Below, in pieces: positions 51,955-60,738 of a stretch of 64,000 bases of DNA. Position 1 is the first letter of the stretch. Each line of letters begins with the position of its first letter. The stretch is from Clostridia bacterium (GTDB lineage Bacteria; Bacillota; Clostridia; RGIG6154), in contig JAFQQW010000001.1 of assembly GCA_017410375.1 (NCBI GenBank), positions 1-64,000 on the forward strand, given 5' to 3'. The notes under the pieces are model-generated. The model ran no database searches, was not told the origin of the DNA, and saw only the letters and a program-made list of their open reading frames with translations. The position numbers and the translations under genes were made by a program.

Positions 51955-53310
51955 ATGGCAAGCAAAACAAAAGCGGATATGTGTCAAGGCCCTCTTTGGG
52001 GCAGTATTTTTAAATTTGCCTTTCCCATAATGCTAACCGGACTTATACAGAGCCTTTATAATGCGGCGGATACCATTATTGTAGGCCGTTTCGCAGGGCA
52101 GGAAGCACTGGCAGGTGTTGGCACCAGTGCCGCTCTTACTGCAATGATGCTGAATCTGTTTTTGGGACTTACTTCGGGTGTAACGGTGCTTCTCGGCAAT
52201 GCCATTGGAGCAAACGACACCAAAAATATTCACAAAATTGTACATACATCCATTTCTCTTTGTATTATTGGCGGTCTTTTTATTTCGCTTGTGGGTATTT
52301 TGTTTGCAGAGCCCCTGCTCCGTATGACGGGGGTGCCCGAAGAAGTTATGCCGCAGGCAACCATTTATATGAAAATTATATTTATGGACAAAATTCCTAT
52401 GCTTATTTACAATATCGGCGCGGCAATTCTTCGCGCCAAAGGCGAAACCAAACAACCACTTTACATTGTGTCTGTATCAGGGATTGTGAATGTGGGGTTA
52501 AATCTGTTGTTTGTAGTTGGCTTGCATATGCAGGCAGAGGGGGTTGCCATTGCGACCGTTATTGCACAGATTATTAACGCAGTTGCAATTCTGATTATCC
52601 TTTGTAAGAGCGAGGATGATACACGTCTTATTTTTAAGAAACTTAAAATTTATAAAAGACAGGCGATAGATGTTTTGAAAATCGGTTTGCCTGCAGGCAT
52701 TCAGAGTGCAACCTTTTCTTTTTCCACCGTTATCATTCAGTCGGGGATAAACAGCTTTGGCGCGGCGGCGATTGCAGGTAGTACTGCGGCAAATAACATC
52801 ACAAATTTTTATGATATCGTCTTTAATGCTATGTTTACAACGCCTATGGTATATGTCAGTCATAACATGGGCGCTAAAAAATATGACAGAATCGGAAAAA
52901 TTGTTCGGGTTTGCCTGAGCTATGTATGTATTTTCTGGTTCTTACTTGCACTTTTAAGTTACTTTGGTAGAAATACCTTTATTGGGTTCTATACACCGGG
53001 AGATGCCGAGGCAATCCGGTATGGTGCAACAGTGCTTTTAATTAGTGGTGTAACTTTTGGCTTGTGCGGACTTATGAACGTAATGGGCGGCACAATCCGC
53101 GGTATGGGACATTCGTTTAAAAGTATGATTGTGACCTTGGGTGGCGTTTGCGGTATCCGTATTTTATGGGTTTTGACTGTGTTTAAGGCGGCGCCTACCA
53201 TTGAAACTTTGTTTATTTCTTATCCGCTTTCCTGGCTCGGCACGTTTTTAGTACATTGCATAATATTCAGATTTTTACTCAAAAAAATAAAAATGGGGTT
53301 CACTTCATAA
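51955..53310 (+). CDS. MATE-family efflux transporter
   Basis: The 451-residue, twelve-helix membrane protein exports drugs or metabolites in exchange for sodium or protons. The start GPLWGSIFKFAFPIMLTGL, the NAADTIIVGRFAG loop, and the mirrored second half (INSFGAAAIAGSTAANNI) are typical. Start ATG 51955 follows AAAGGTGG and is forced by the promoter. It lies inside the duplicated Asp-box scar, with its own promoter and upstream terminator. No substrate can be inferred. Confidence 0.92.
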   Translation: MASKTKADMCQGPLWGSIFKFAFPIMLTGLIQSLYNAADTIIVGRFAGQEALAGVGTSAALTAMMLNLFLGLTSGVTVLLGNAIGANDTKNIHKIVHTSISLCIIGGLFISLVGILFAEPLLRMTGVPEEVMPQATIYMKIIFMDKIPMLIYNIGAAILRAKGETKQPLYIVSVSGIVNVGLNLLFVVGLHMQAEGVAIATVIAQIINAVAILIILCKSEDDTRLIFKKLKIYKRQAIDVLKIGLPAGIQSATFSFSTVIIQSGINSFGAAAIAGSTAANNITNFYDIVFNAMFTTPMVYVSHNMGAKKYDRIGKIVRVCLSYVCIFWFLLALLSYFGRNTFIGFYTPGDAEAIRYGATVLLISGVTFGLCGLMNVMGGTIRGMGHSFKSMIVTLGGVCGIRILWVLTVFKAAPTIETLFISYPLSWLGTFLVHCIIFRFLLKKIKMGFTS

Positions 53311-53359
53311 TTTCAGACAATTTTTATTTGTCGGTGGCAGAATGGTTTGTAAGCAGAAA

Positions 53360-53509
53360 GGAAAAATTCAGTTTTGCGCTTTTACGGAAGAGGATATCAT
53401 TAATGATAAAACAATCGAAGTTAAAATCATAAGCAAACCTTAAATTATTCCTTTGATAAGGAGTTTTGGATAACCATTAATAAGCTTATAAAAACGAATA
53501 AAAACAAAA
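53360..53509. repeat. Direct repeat B
   Basis: Second copy of the segment at 51461-51607, in the same direction. It includes the orphan coding end at 53372-53443 and the 60-base spacer, then continues into a TGCACCC/GGGTGCA hairpin and the composite repeat. Confidence 0.85.
53372..53443 (+). pseudogene. Orphan C-terminal fragment of the Asp-box gene
   Basis: 23 codons and a stop encode FCAFTEEDIINDKTIEVKII then SKP, matching the end of the Asp-box protein with two changes. Upstream similarity fades within 40 bases. It is the relic of a second Asp-box gene. Confidence 0.88.
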
Positions 53510-53537
53510 ATGCACCCGGGATGGGTGCAATCAATCC

Positions 53538-53862
53538 TGTCATTCTGAGCGTTAGCGAAGTATCTCGGGCATGTGCGGATATTTTCCGCGGGAAACTCTG
53601 CGTTTCACATTTTTTCGGCTGACCCGGTCAGCAACGAAAAAATTGTTTACTCGAGACTTCACAGTCCGCAAATGCTGTCGCGCATTTGCGTCTGCTCCGA
53701 CGAACCGACCTATCGGTGGTTCGTTCACGCAGGAGAGGTAACAAAACAAAAAAGCACCCGAGATGGGTGCTTTTTTGTTTTGAAGATAATGTGCAATTTT
53801 GATACAATTTTTTGGGCGGTGCAAAATGCACCTAGATTATTTCACTGTGAAATAATCTTTTT
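53538..53862. repeat. Composite intergenic repeat, right copy
   Basis: Begins TGTCATTCTGAGCGTTAGCG and ends with the same triple-hairpin module (53741-53862) as at 42584-42704, in the same orientation. The middle parts of the two copies differ. The module ends 46 bases before the convergent araC stop and could terminate transcription from the left. Confidence 0.75.
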
Positions 53863-53907
53863 TTACAGATTAATCTCTTTGGAAAAGGTGCTCCTACAAG
53901 CAAAAGA

Positions 53908-54729
53908 CTATTTGTTTTGTTTCCGATAAACTAAGGGTGTAATCCCTTCGTGTTTCTTAAATGCACGAATGTATGAGGAAGTATCAGCAAAACCACATTT
54001 TGTGCTTATTTCTTCAATTGAATCTGTAGTACTGTTGAGAAGATTTTTAGATACATGAAGCCTCAGATTTAATATGTATTCATATGGGGAAAAACCGGTG
54101 TTTTGTTTGAATACTGTGGAAAAATAGCATCGACTCAGATGACAAATGTCGGCAAGAGTATCTGCTGAAAGCGTATTTGAATAATTTTCTGATATATAAT
54201 TAAGTACATCATTAATTCTGGATTTATCATATTTTATGCTGTGGTGGGAAATGAGCGTTGTAAGTATGCGGTAAATTACATCAGAACATTTTTCTTCAGG
54301 AATTGTCTTTTTTATGTAGTCGTAAATTTTGTCAAAATATACTTCAATTTCAGCCAAATCGGTCATCAGATTAGAATTATAAAGCTCGGTTATATATTTA
54401 TAATATTTGTTGCTTTGTTCGCCCATGAAATGGATATATTTAAACTCCCAAATTTCACCTGAAGGAAAGTATTCGTGGGCTTTTTTACAGTCAATAAAAA
54501 AGATGCTTTTTGGAGTGATAGAATATTGCTTTCCGTTATATTTAAGAATGCCTTCACCATTTACGGTATATAAAAGCAGGTAGCTCGGCAGGTTGTTTCT
54601 TTTTATATAAAAATCACTTTTACATATAAAATGTCCTGTCCATTGCACATAATAATAAAGTTTTATTGCAGTTTCTGTTGCAATGTGGGGTAAAGTTGTT
54701 TTAAAAAAACAATTTTCATTAAGCAACAT
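53908..54729 (-). CDS. AraC-family regulator, divergent from the MGH1-like operon
   Basis: The 273-residue regulator has an N-terminal cupin sensor (YLLLYTVNGEGILKYNGKQY, FIDCKKAHEYFP) and two C-terminal helix-turn-helix motifs (LSADTLADICHLSRCYFSTVF; IEEISTKCGFADTSSYIRAFK). It diverges from the glycosidase operon across 150 bases with a promoter, the usual design for sugar-responsive activation. GGAGTGATTAGCT precedes the ATG. Confidence 0.9.
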   Translation of the reverse strand: MLLNENCFFKTTLPHIATETAIKLYYYVQWTGHFICKSDFYIKRNNLPSYLLLYTVNGEGILKYNGKQYSITPKSIFFIDCKKAHEYFPSGEIWEFKYIHFMGEQSNKYYKYITELYNSNLMTDLAEIEVYFDKIYDYIKKTIPEEKCSDVIYRILTTLISHHSIKYDKSRINDVLNYISENYSNTLSADTLADICHLSRCYFSTVFKQNTGFSPYEYILNLRLHVSKNLLNSTTDSIEEISTKCGFADTSSYIRAFKKHEGITPLVYRKQNK

Positions 54730-54800
54730 AGCTAATCACTCCTCAAATAATAATTCTTACACTATAAAACAAATTGCATATTTTTTGAAACAATATGTAA

Positions 54801-54829
54801 TTGAATATAGCTTGAATATTTGATATAAT
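54801..54829 (+). promoter_or_regulatory. Promoter of MGH1-GH43-CE7 operon
   Basis: TTGAAT and TATAAT with a 17-base spacer, 50 bases before the start codon; a second TTGAAT sits inside the spacer. Confidence 0.65.
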
Positions 54830-54879
54830 TATAAACAAATAGAGAGGATTTGTCAATGGTTATTTGTGCGAGGTGAAAT

Positions 54880-56367
54880 ATGGATATTATAAAAAAATAT
54901 GTAGATAAATTTAATGGAGAGGACGAAGAATTGTATGTAAATCTTATAGATAATGCACATGCTTATGAGTGGCTTTCGGATGAGATTCCTGTTTTTGAAT
55001 GTCCGGATGAGGATATTGAAGAAGCTTATTATTTCAGGTGGTGGACATACAGAAAACACCTTAAAAAGACTGAGGATGGATATATTATAAGCGAATTTCT
55101 GCCAAAGGTTTCGTGGAGTGGAAAACATAATGAAATAAATGCCGCTGTAGGGCATCATCTTTATGAGGGACGTTGGCTTAAAAATTCAGGGAAGTATCTT
55201 AAAGATTACATAAATTTCTTTTTGAATAACCCGGAGAGGGGGCATCAGTACAGTGCATGGCTCATATATGCTGTTCATCAGATGTGTATGGTAAACGGTG
55301 AATGGAATATGGGTGCAGACTTCCTTGAAAAGATATGCAGATACTATGAGGAATGGGAAAAAACACATCTCCTTCCAAATGGAATGTACTGGTCTTATGA
55401 TAATTACGATGCTATGGAATATATGGTAAGTGGAACTACTGAAGATTTGAGGTGTTTAAAGGGCATCCGTCCTACGCTTAACTCATATATGTGTGCCGAT
55501 GCATGGGCAATTGCCAATTTTGCAAGGCGTATGGGGAAAAAAGATATAGAGGAAAAATACCTGAAAAAATACGAACTCTTAAAAGAAGCCATAAACAAAA
55601 ATCTCTGGCAGGATGGATTTTACAGAGCATTTCATTTTGAAGACAACGCAGAAGGAAGCACCGTTGAGAGTATTATAGAAAACTGGAGGGATAAAAGCCC
55701 GAAAGAACTTATAGGCTATATCCCGTGGATGTTCAATATCCCGTATGAGAAAAGAGAAAGTGTGTTTGAATATCTGACAGACGAGAATTTCTTCTCTACG
55801 GAATTTGGTCTTGCAACTTTAGAAAAAAACAACAAAAGATTTTTATATGAGGTAGACCATGAATGCCTTTGGAATGGTTATGTGTGGCCATTTGCAACAG
55901 CGCAGACTCTTACGGCTATGAGAAACATGATTGTAAACTGCAGTGACAGAGAAAAGTATAAAGATTCATTTTTTAAACTTTGTAAACAGTATGCAAAAAG
56001 CCATAAGCGGGTTGCTGAAAATGGAAAAATTGTAAATTGGATTGATGAGGTAAGACATCCTTTAAAGGATGAATGGTCAAGTCGTGAGATACTTAAAAAT
56101 CTTGACTGGATGAAGGATATAGGTGGCATGCCGGAGCGTGGTAAGGATTATAATCATTCTACGTTCTGTGATGTTGTTATTTCAGGTATTGCAGGTGTTA
56201 TATATGAAAAAGATGAATTGATGCTAATGCCAATGATTCCGGAAGATTGGGAATGGTTCAAACTTGAAAATCTTCATATAAGAGGTAAAAAATATTCTGT
56301 GATATATGATAAAACAGGAGATAAATATAACTGCGGAAAAGGTCTGATGATAAGAATGATTGGTTAA
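54880..56367 (+). CDS. (alpha/alpha)6-barrel glycoside hydrolase, MGH1/GH63-like
   Basis: The 495-residue cytosolic protein has the helical barrel typical of MGH1-like (PF22422) and GH63/GH37-related enzymes, which cleave alpha-linked glucosyl or mannosyl units. Indicative segments are YWSYDNYDAMEYMVSGT near residue 167, RPTLNSYMCADAWAIANFAR near 201, HECLWNGYVWPFATAQTLTAM near 327, and a C-terminal strand pair (LHIRGKKYSVIY). Family rank is uncertain. GCGAGGTGAAAT precedes the ATG. It leads an operon with a propeller and a CE7 esterase, controlled by a divergent AraC protein. Confidence 0.72.
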   Translation: MDIIKKYVDKFNGEDEELYVNLIDNAHAYEWLSDEIPVFECPDEDIEEAYYFRWWTYRKHLKKTEDGYIISEFLPKVSWSGKHNEINAAVGHHLYEGRWLKNSGKYLKDYINFFLNNPERGHQYSAWLIYAVHQMCMVNGEWNMGADFLEKICRYYEEWEKTHLLPNGMYWSYDNYDAMEYMVSGTTEDLRCLKGIRPTLNSYMCADAWAIANFARRMGKKDIEEKYLKKYELLKEAINKNLWQDGFYRAFHFEDNAEGSTVESIIENWRDKSPKELIGYIPWMFNIPYEKRESVFEYLTDENFFSTEFGLATLEKNNKRFLYEVDHECLWNGYVWPFATAQTLTAMRNMIVNCSDREKYKDSFFKLCKQYAKSHKRVAENGKIVNWIDEVRHPLKDEWSSREILKNLDWMKDIGGMPERGKDYNHSTFCDVVISGIAGVIYEKDELMLMPMIPEDWEWFKLENLHIRGKKYSVIYDKTGDKYNCGKGLMIRMIG

Positions 56368-56489
56368 ATATAAAGATACTAATGTGAAAATTAGCGTTTT
56401 TTGGTTGGTGTATATCTGATTCGTTAAGTATCAATCTGATTTGGGCTTTTTGAGTTAGATTTATGCTGTGAGGCGGAAAGGAGAATATT

Positions 56490-57380
56490 ATGGAAAATTT
56501 TAAAAAATATATTAAAAATCCGGTTTTTGGGGACAAATCAACCGGAACAACATTTGATGCATATGTGTGGGTGGACAACGGAAGATACAGAATGGACTTT
56601 TCATGGAGGCCAAAGAAAGCATGTGCTGTTACCTTCAGTGATGACGGAATTAACTGGAGTGAGCCGGTTATTACTTTGAGTTCAAACGAAAAAACAGGCT
56701 GGGAGGACGATATAAACAGAAATTGTGTTATAAAGGTTGATGATGTGTATAAGATGTGGTATACCGGTCAGGCAAGAGGAAAGAGCTATATCGGTTATGC
56801 TGTAAGCAATGATGGTATAAATTTTATTCGTGTAAGTGAAGAACCTGTCATGATTGCGGAGTATAATTGGGAAAAGGAATCGGTTATGAATCCCTGTGTA
56901 ATCTATGATGACGGATTATATAAAATGTGGTATTCGGCAGGTGAGACGTATGAGCCTAATGTTAATGCCTATGCAACAAGCACTAACGGAATAGAATGGA
57001 AAAAAGCAAAATGTAATCCTATTTTTGTATGTGACCCTGAAAATGAATATGAGCAAAACAGAATAGGTGGTTGCCATGTTGTTAAAACAGAGGGCATGGG
57101 TTATGTAATGTTCTACATAGGCTACAAGGATATTGATACAGCACAGATTTGTGTTGCAAAATCAAAAAATGGAATAACCGGGTGGGAAAGGTCGAAATTA
57201 AATCCATTAATTGTTCCTGAAAAAGGTATGTGGGATTCGGATGCATGTTATAAGCCGACAGTTGTATGGAATGAAAAAGATAAAAAATGGATGCTTTGGT
57301 ATAACGGAAGAACAGCTGACCGTGAATATATTGGGTATGCAGAATATAATAATAGAAATTTATTTAAAGAAGAATTGTAG
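56490..57380 (+). CDS. Five-bladed beta-propeller glycosidase, GH43/GH130-like
   Basis: The 296-residue protein has repeated blade motifs: VYKMWYTGQARGKSYIGYAV, LYKMWYSAG and WMLWYNGRTADREYIGYAE. This fits the GH43/GH130/GH32-type five-bladed fold; which family cannot be decided by eye. No signal peptide. CGGAAAGGAG precedes the ATG. It is second in the operon, 122 bases after the MGH1-like gene and 12 bases before the esterase gene. A GH130 member would phosphorolyse mannosides, a GH43 member would release arabinose or xylose. Confidence 0.7.
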   Translation: MENFKKYIKNPVFGDKSTGTTFDAYVWVDNGRYRMDFSWRPKKACAVTFSDDGINWSEPVITLSSNEKTGWEDDINRNCVIKVDDVYKMWYTGQARGKSYIGYAVSNDGINFIRVSEEPVMIAEYNWEKESVMNPCVIYDDGLYKMWYSAGETYEPNVNAYATSTNGIEWKKAKCNPIFVCDPENEYEQNRIGGCHVVKTEGMGYVMFYIGYKDIDTAQICVAKSKNGITGWERSKLNPLIVPEKGMWDSDACYKPTVVWNEKDKKWMLWYNGRTADREYIGYAEYNNRNLFKEEL

Positions 57381-57392
57381 GAGGAAAGAAAA

Positions 57393-58349
57393 ATGCCACT
57401 TATTGATATGCCAATTAAAGAATTGGAAAAATATGAAGGAACAAATCCGAAACCTGTTGATTTTGATGAATATTGGGATAATGCCATAAAAGAAATGAAA
57501 GCGGTAAATCCCAAGGTTGAATTTATAAAAAAGGAATTTGAATTTCCCGGAGCCGAATGCTACGATATGTATTTTACCGGTGTTAACGGTGCAAGAGTTT
57601 ATGCTAAACATATAAGACCGAAAAATATAACAGGCAAAATACCGGCAATTCTTTTGTTCCACGGTTATTCAGGTCATAGTGGGGATTGGTGCCAAAAATT
57701 GTCTTATATACAGGCAGGCTTTGCGGTTTTTGCTATGGATGCACGAGGTCAGGGCGGAAAAAGTGAAGATGTAGGCGGTGTTCACGGAACTACATATGCA
57801 GGTCACATTGTAAGAGGCTTGGATGACAAAGATCCAAATAAACTTTTGTTCCGAGATATTTTCCTTGATACCGCTGAACTTGCAAACATTGCTATGAGTA
57901 TGGATTTTATTGATGAAAATAAAATATATGCTATGGGCGGAAGTCAGGGCGGTGCATTAACAATTGCCTGTGCTGCATTAGAACCACGTGTAGCAAGAAT
58001 TTCGACTACATTCCCGTTTTTATCGGATTATAAACGTGTTTGGGAAATGGATCTGGCAAAAGCTGCGTATGGTGAATTGAGACAGTACTTCAGGGATTTT
58101 GACCCTGAACACATCAGGGAGAACGAAATATTCACCAAGTTAGGTTATATTGATTTGCAGTACCTTGCACCAAGGATAAAAGCAAAAACTCAATTTATAA
58201 CAGGACTTATGGATGAAATTTGTCCTCCATCAACACAGTATGCAGTATATAATAAGCTTGTTTGCGAAAAGACACACATTATATATCCCGATTTTGGGCA
58301 TGAAGATATTAACACGGCTGCAGATAAAGTATTTTTGTTTTTTCTTTGA
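57393..58349 (+). CDS. CE7 acetylxylan esterase / cephalosporin-C deacetylase
   Basis: The 318-residue alpha/beta hydrolase removes acetyl groups from sugars or short oligosaccharides in the cytosol. Family motifs: the RGQGG element in MDARGQGGKSED, the GGSQGG elbow with Ser near residue 184, Asp in GLMDEICPP near 273, and His in DFGHEDI near 303. N-terminal LEKYEGTNPKPVDFDEYW is also typical. AGGAGG precedes the ATG. It ends the operon. It implies that the substrate of this locus is O-acetylated. Confidence 0.92.
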   Translation: MPLIDMPIKELEKYEGTNPKPVDFDEYWDNAIKEMKAVNPKVEFIKKEFEFPGAECYDMYFTGVNGARVYAKHIRPKNITGKIPAILLFHGYSGHSGDWCQKLSYIQAGFAVFAMDARGQGGKSEDVGGVHGTTYAGHIVRGLDDKDPNKLLFRDIFLDTAELANIAMSMDFIDENKIYAMGGSQGGALTIACAALEPRVARISTTFPFLSDYKRVWEMDLAKAAYGELRQYFRDFDPEHIRENEIFTKLGYIDLQYLAPRIKAKTQFITGLMDEICPPSTQYAVYNKLVCEKTHIIYPDFGHEDINTAADKVFLFFL

Positions 58350-58377
58350 TGATTTTTTAAAGCAAGGAGTAAATTTG

Positions 58378-59577
58378 TTATGCCAACAACCAATCAATCA
58401 CATTTATCTGCTTTATACCTTCGTAATTTGCTCCATTGCCGATATCATCAAGAGTTAAAAGAGTTTTTGGGTAATTATCTTTTATCTCCTGCAACGGTGC
58501 TAGTTCTCGTTCTAAGGTCTTTTCATCAAGTACGCTTGCAGAAACCTGATAATACTCAACCTCGTTCATATTGGTTGCAACAAAATCCACTTCTTTTTCA
58601 GCTAACTTACCAATATTAACACGATTTTTTCTTCTTAAAAGTTCAAGATAAACCACATTTTCAAGAAGATGTCCCAAATCTCTTGTGGATTGGCTTATAA
58701 TATGATTTCTTATTCCACTATCTACAAAATAATACTTGCCAAGAGTTTTTAGGAATTGTCTACCTTTTATATCGTATCTCGTTGCATTATAAAGAATATA
58801 GCTGTCTGTCAAAGCTCTTAAATACGCCTCAACTGTATTAGGCGAAATCTTTCTGCCACTTGATATCAGTGTATCGCTTATTTTCTTTGTCGAAATAGGA
58901 CTTCCTATACTTGAGGCAACGGTTTTTAATATGTTCTCCAATACTGATACATCATTTATTTTCTCTCTTGTAGCAACATCTTTTAAGAGAATGGTGTTGT
59001 AGCTACCTTCGATATACTGATTTATAACTTTCTCATTGTTTTCAAGATATGCAACATAGGGGAACGAGCCATATCTTAAATAGCTATCAAAGATTTCTCG
59101 TTTGTTTTTGCCGCTTTCCTTTGTTGCTTCGTAGTATTCTTTGAAAGAAAAGGGTAACATATCAATTTGAATATATCTTCCTGAAAGCAATGTTGCAAGT
59201 TCTCCTGACAGTAAATAAGCATTAGAACCTGTAATATAAACATCGCAGTTTTTCTTTATAAAAAGACTGTCAACCGCTTTTTCAAATTCACTACATTTCT
59301 GCACTTCATCTATAAAAATGTAATTATTTTTATTGGGAACAAGGTTTGAAGTTATATAGTTGTATAACGCTTTGTAATCCAATAAATCAGCATTTTCAAG
59401 CTCTTCAAGATTGACCGATATAATTTGACTATCATCTATGCCTGTCTGCTTTAAATGGTCAATGTACAACTCAAACAAAGTAGATTTACCGCATCTTCTG
59501 ACACCGGTGATAACTTTGATAACCTGTTTATCTTTTAGTGCTATTAAATTATCTAAATATTCTTTTCGCTGAATCAT
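58378..59577 (-). CDS. AAA_14/DUF4143 ATPase
   Basis: The 399-residue protein has an N-terminal P-loop ATPase (TGVRRCGKST Walker A near residue 28; YIFIDEVQ Walker B near 88; an LSGRYIQIDMLPFSFKEYY sensor region) and a C-terminal DUF4143 domain with a restriction-endonuclease-like fold (VYLELLRRKN, KEVDFVA). Such genes are common, often mobile, and function is unknown. Start ATG 59577 lies 6 bases after GAGGTG. It is convergent with the esterase gene (28 bases apart) and unrelated to the glycan genes. Confidence 0.88.
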   Translation of the reverse strand: MIQRKEYLDNLIALKDKQVIKVITGVRRCGKSTLFELYIDHLKQTGIDDSQIISVNLEELENADLLDYKALYNYITSNLVPNKNNYIFIDEVQKCSEFEKAVDSLFIKKNCDVYITGSNAYLLSGELATLLSGRYIQIDMLPFSFKEYYEATKESGKNKREIFDSYLRYGSFPYVAYLENNEKVINQYIEGSYNTILLKDVATREKINDVSVLENILKTVASSIGSPISTKKISDTLISSGRKISPNTVEAYLRALTDSYILYNATRYDIKGRQFLKTLGKYYFVDSGIRNHIISQSTRDLGHLLENVVYLELLRRKNRVNIGKLAEKEVDFVATNMNEVEYYQVSASVLDEKTLERELAPLQEIKDNYPKTLLTLDDIGNGANYEGIKQINVIDWLLA

Positions 59578-59816
59578 TTTTGGCACCTCATTTCTTTGAT
59601 TTTATACTAACACAAAACTTTGATTTTGCCAATAGTTTTTTCTCATACAAGAAAAAACTTGTAAATTTCGACAACTTATTTCTGTAGACGTTTCGGAAAT
59701 AAGTTTTCCCTAATCAAGTAGGAGGCTAATCAACTTATGGTTAGCCTCCTACTCGATTTTGTTCTAATGAATATTCTGTAAAACACATCAAAATGACTTC
59801 AATATGTAGCGTTGCA
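59578..59816. other. Intergenic region with two hairpins
   Basis: Between two minus-strand genes. AACTTATTTC/GAAATAAGTT near 59680-59714 and AGTAGGAGGCTAA/TTAGCCTCCTACT at 59717-59753 form stems of 10 and 13 bp. No gene is seen. Confidence 0.5.
59717..59758. terminator. Long-stem terminator
   Basis: A 13 bp stem with an 11-base loop, followed on the plus strand by CGATTTT; probably the end of the AraC transcript on minus. Confidence 0.55.
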
Positions 59817-60605
59817 CTATGTACTTTTTCTGTAATCAGCCGGGCAAATGCCAAATGCTTTTTTAAATTCTCTGCTGAAATAGCTCATATCTGTATAGCC
59901 TGATAGTTCAGCGGCTTCTGTTATTGTATACATTCCGGACGTTATAAGCTCCTTTGCGTAAGATATTTTCAGTTCATTGATATATTTTCGCGGCGATATT
60001 CCAAATGTATTTTTAAATATTTTTCTTAAATAATCTTCACTTATATCGCACATTGCAGACAACTCTGAAATGCATATACTTTCGTTTGTGTAATTCTTTT
60101 TAATATATTCAACAGCAGGAGCAATCAGATTAGCGGTACTGCGTGCCATGTATTTTGAGTTGTATTCGCTCTGCATCATAGATATAATATTATACAAAAT
60201 TGATTTACACTGCATATGAAATGCGGTGTTTTTATTTTTCCATAATTCCGTTGCCTTTTCAAACTCCTTAATAAAAGCAGAAGCATTTTTTAATTTGAAG
60301 GAAAACGGTTCAAAATCAATATTTTCGGAAATATCAAAATTTATTGCATAACAATTTCCCGAAATTTTCGAACAGACTGTATAACTTGAACCTTTTGGCA
60401 TATAAATAATCTCATTTTGTCCAACTGAAACAACTTTTTCATCAGAAAAAACATATTTTTTTGCATCATCCGGATTTGGGGATATGTTAACAGCAATGCC
60501 GTGCGAGGCTCTGTTTTTATGAACGGGTTCGCCTGTTCCGGGTTTAACATATGTTGCAAGCATGATATTTGTAATATTAAAATCAGAATTCATAAAATTT
60601 TTCAT
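59817..60605 (-). CDS. AraC-family regulator of the glycyl radical enzyme divergon
   Basis: The 262-residue regulator has an N-terminal cupin-type sensor (GQNEIIYMPKGSSYTV) and a C-terminal AraC domain (CISELSAMCDISEDYLRKIFK; ITEAAELSGYTDMSYFSREFK). Start ATG 60605 follows AGAGGTAATGTT; the longer frame to 60653 runs into the promoter's -35. It diverges from the glycyl radical enzyme gene, whose promoter has a good -10 but no -35, fitting activator control. The effector is unknown and would be a clue to the enzyme's substrate. Confidence 0.9.
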   Translation of the reverse strand: MKNFMNSDFNITNIMLATYVKPGTGEPVHKNRASHGIAVNISPNPDDAKKYVFSDEKVVSVGQNEIIYMPKGSSYTVCSKISGNCYAINFDISENIDFEPFSFKLKNASAFIKEFEKATELWKNKNTAFHMQCKSILYNIISMMQSEYNSKYMARSTANLIAPAVEYIKKNYTNESICISELSAMCDISEDYLRKIFKNTFGISPRKYINELKISYAKELITSGMYTITEAAELSGYTDMSYFSREFKKAFGICPADYRKST

Positions 60606-60624
60606 AACATTACCTCTTGGTGTT

Positions 60625-60653
60625 ATTATATAATTCATTCTTGAAAAAGTCAA
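60625..60653 (-). promoter_or_regulatory. Promoter of the AraC gene
   Basis: Minus-strand TTGACT and TATAAT with a 17-base spacer, 20 bases upstream of the start. Confidence 0.75.
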
Positions 60654-60693
60654 GTGATATTGAAATGTCTATGTACTTTTTTGTTTTATAGTA

Positions 60694-60699
60694 TATAAT
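60694..60699 (+). promoter_or_regulatory. -10 box for glycyl radical enzyme gene, no -35 consensus
   Basis: TATAAT lies 40 bases before the GTG start; the -35 position reads ATGTAC. A weak -35 suggests dependence on the divergent AraC protein. Confidence 0.45.
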
Positions 60700-60738
60700 T
60701 TGTAATATCAGTAATTAATTTTGAAAGGAATGGTTTTC

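Noticed and set aside
51461-53509. Insertion sequence carrying MATE
   Set aside because: The flanking repeats are gene ends rather than terminal inverted repeats, and no transposase is present.
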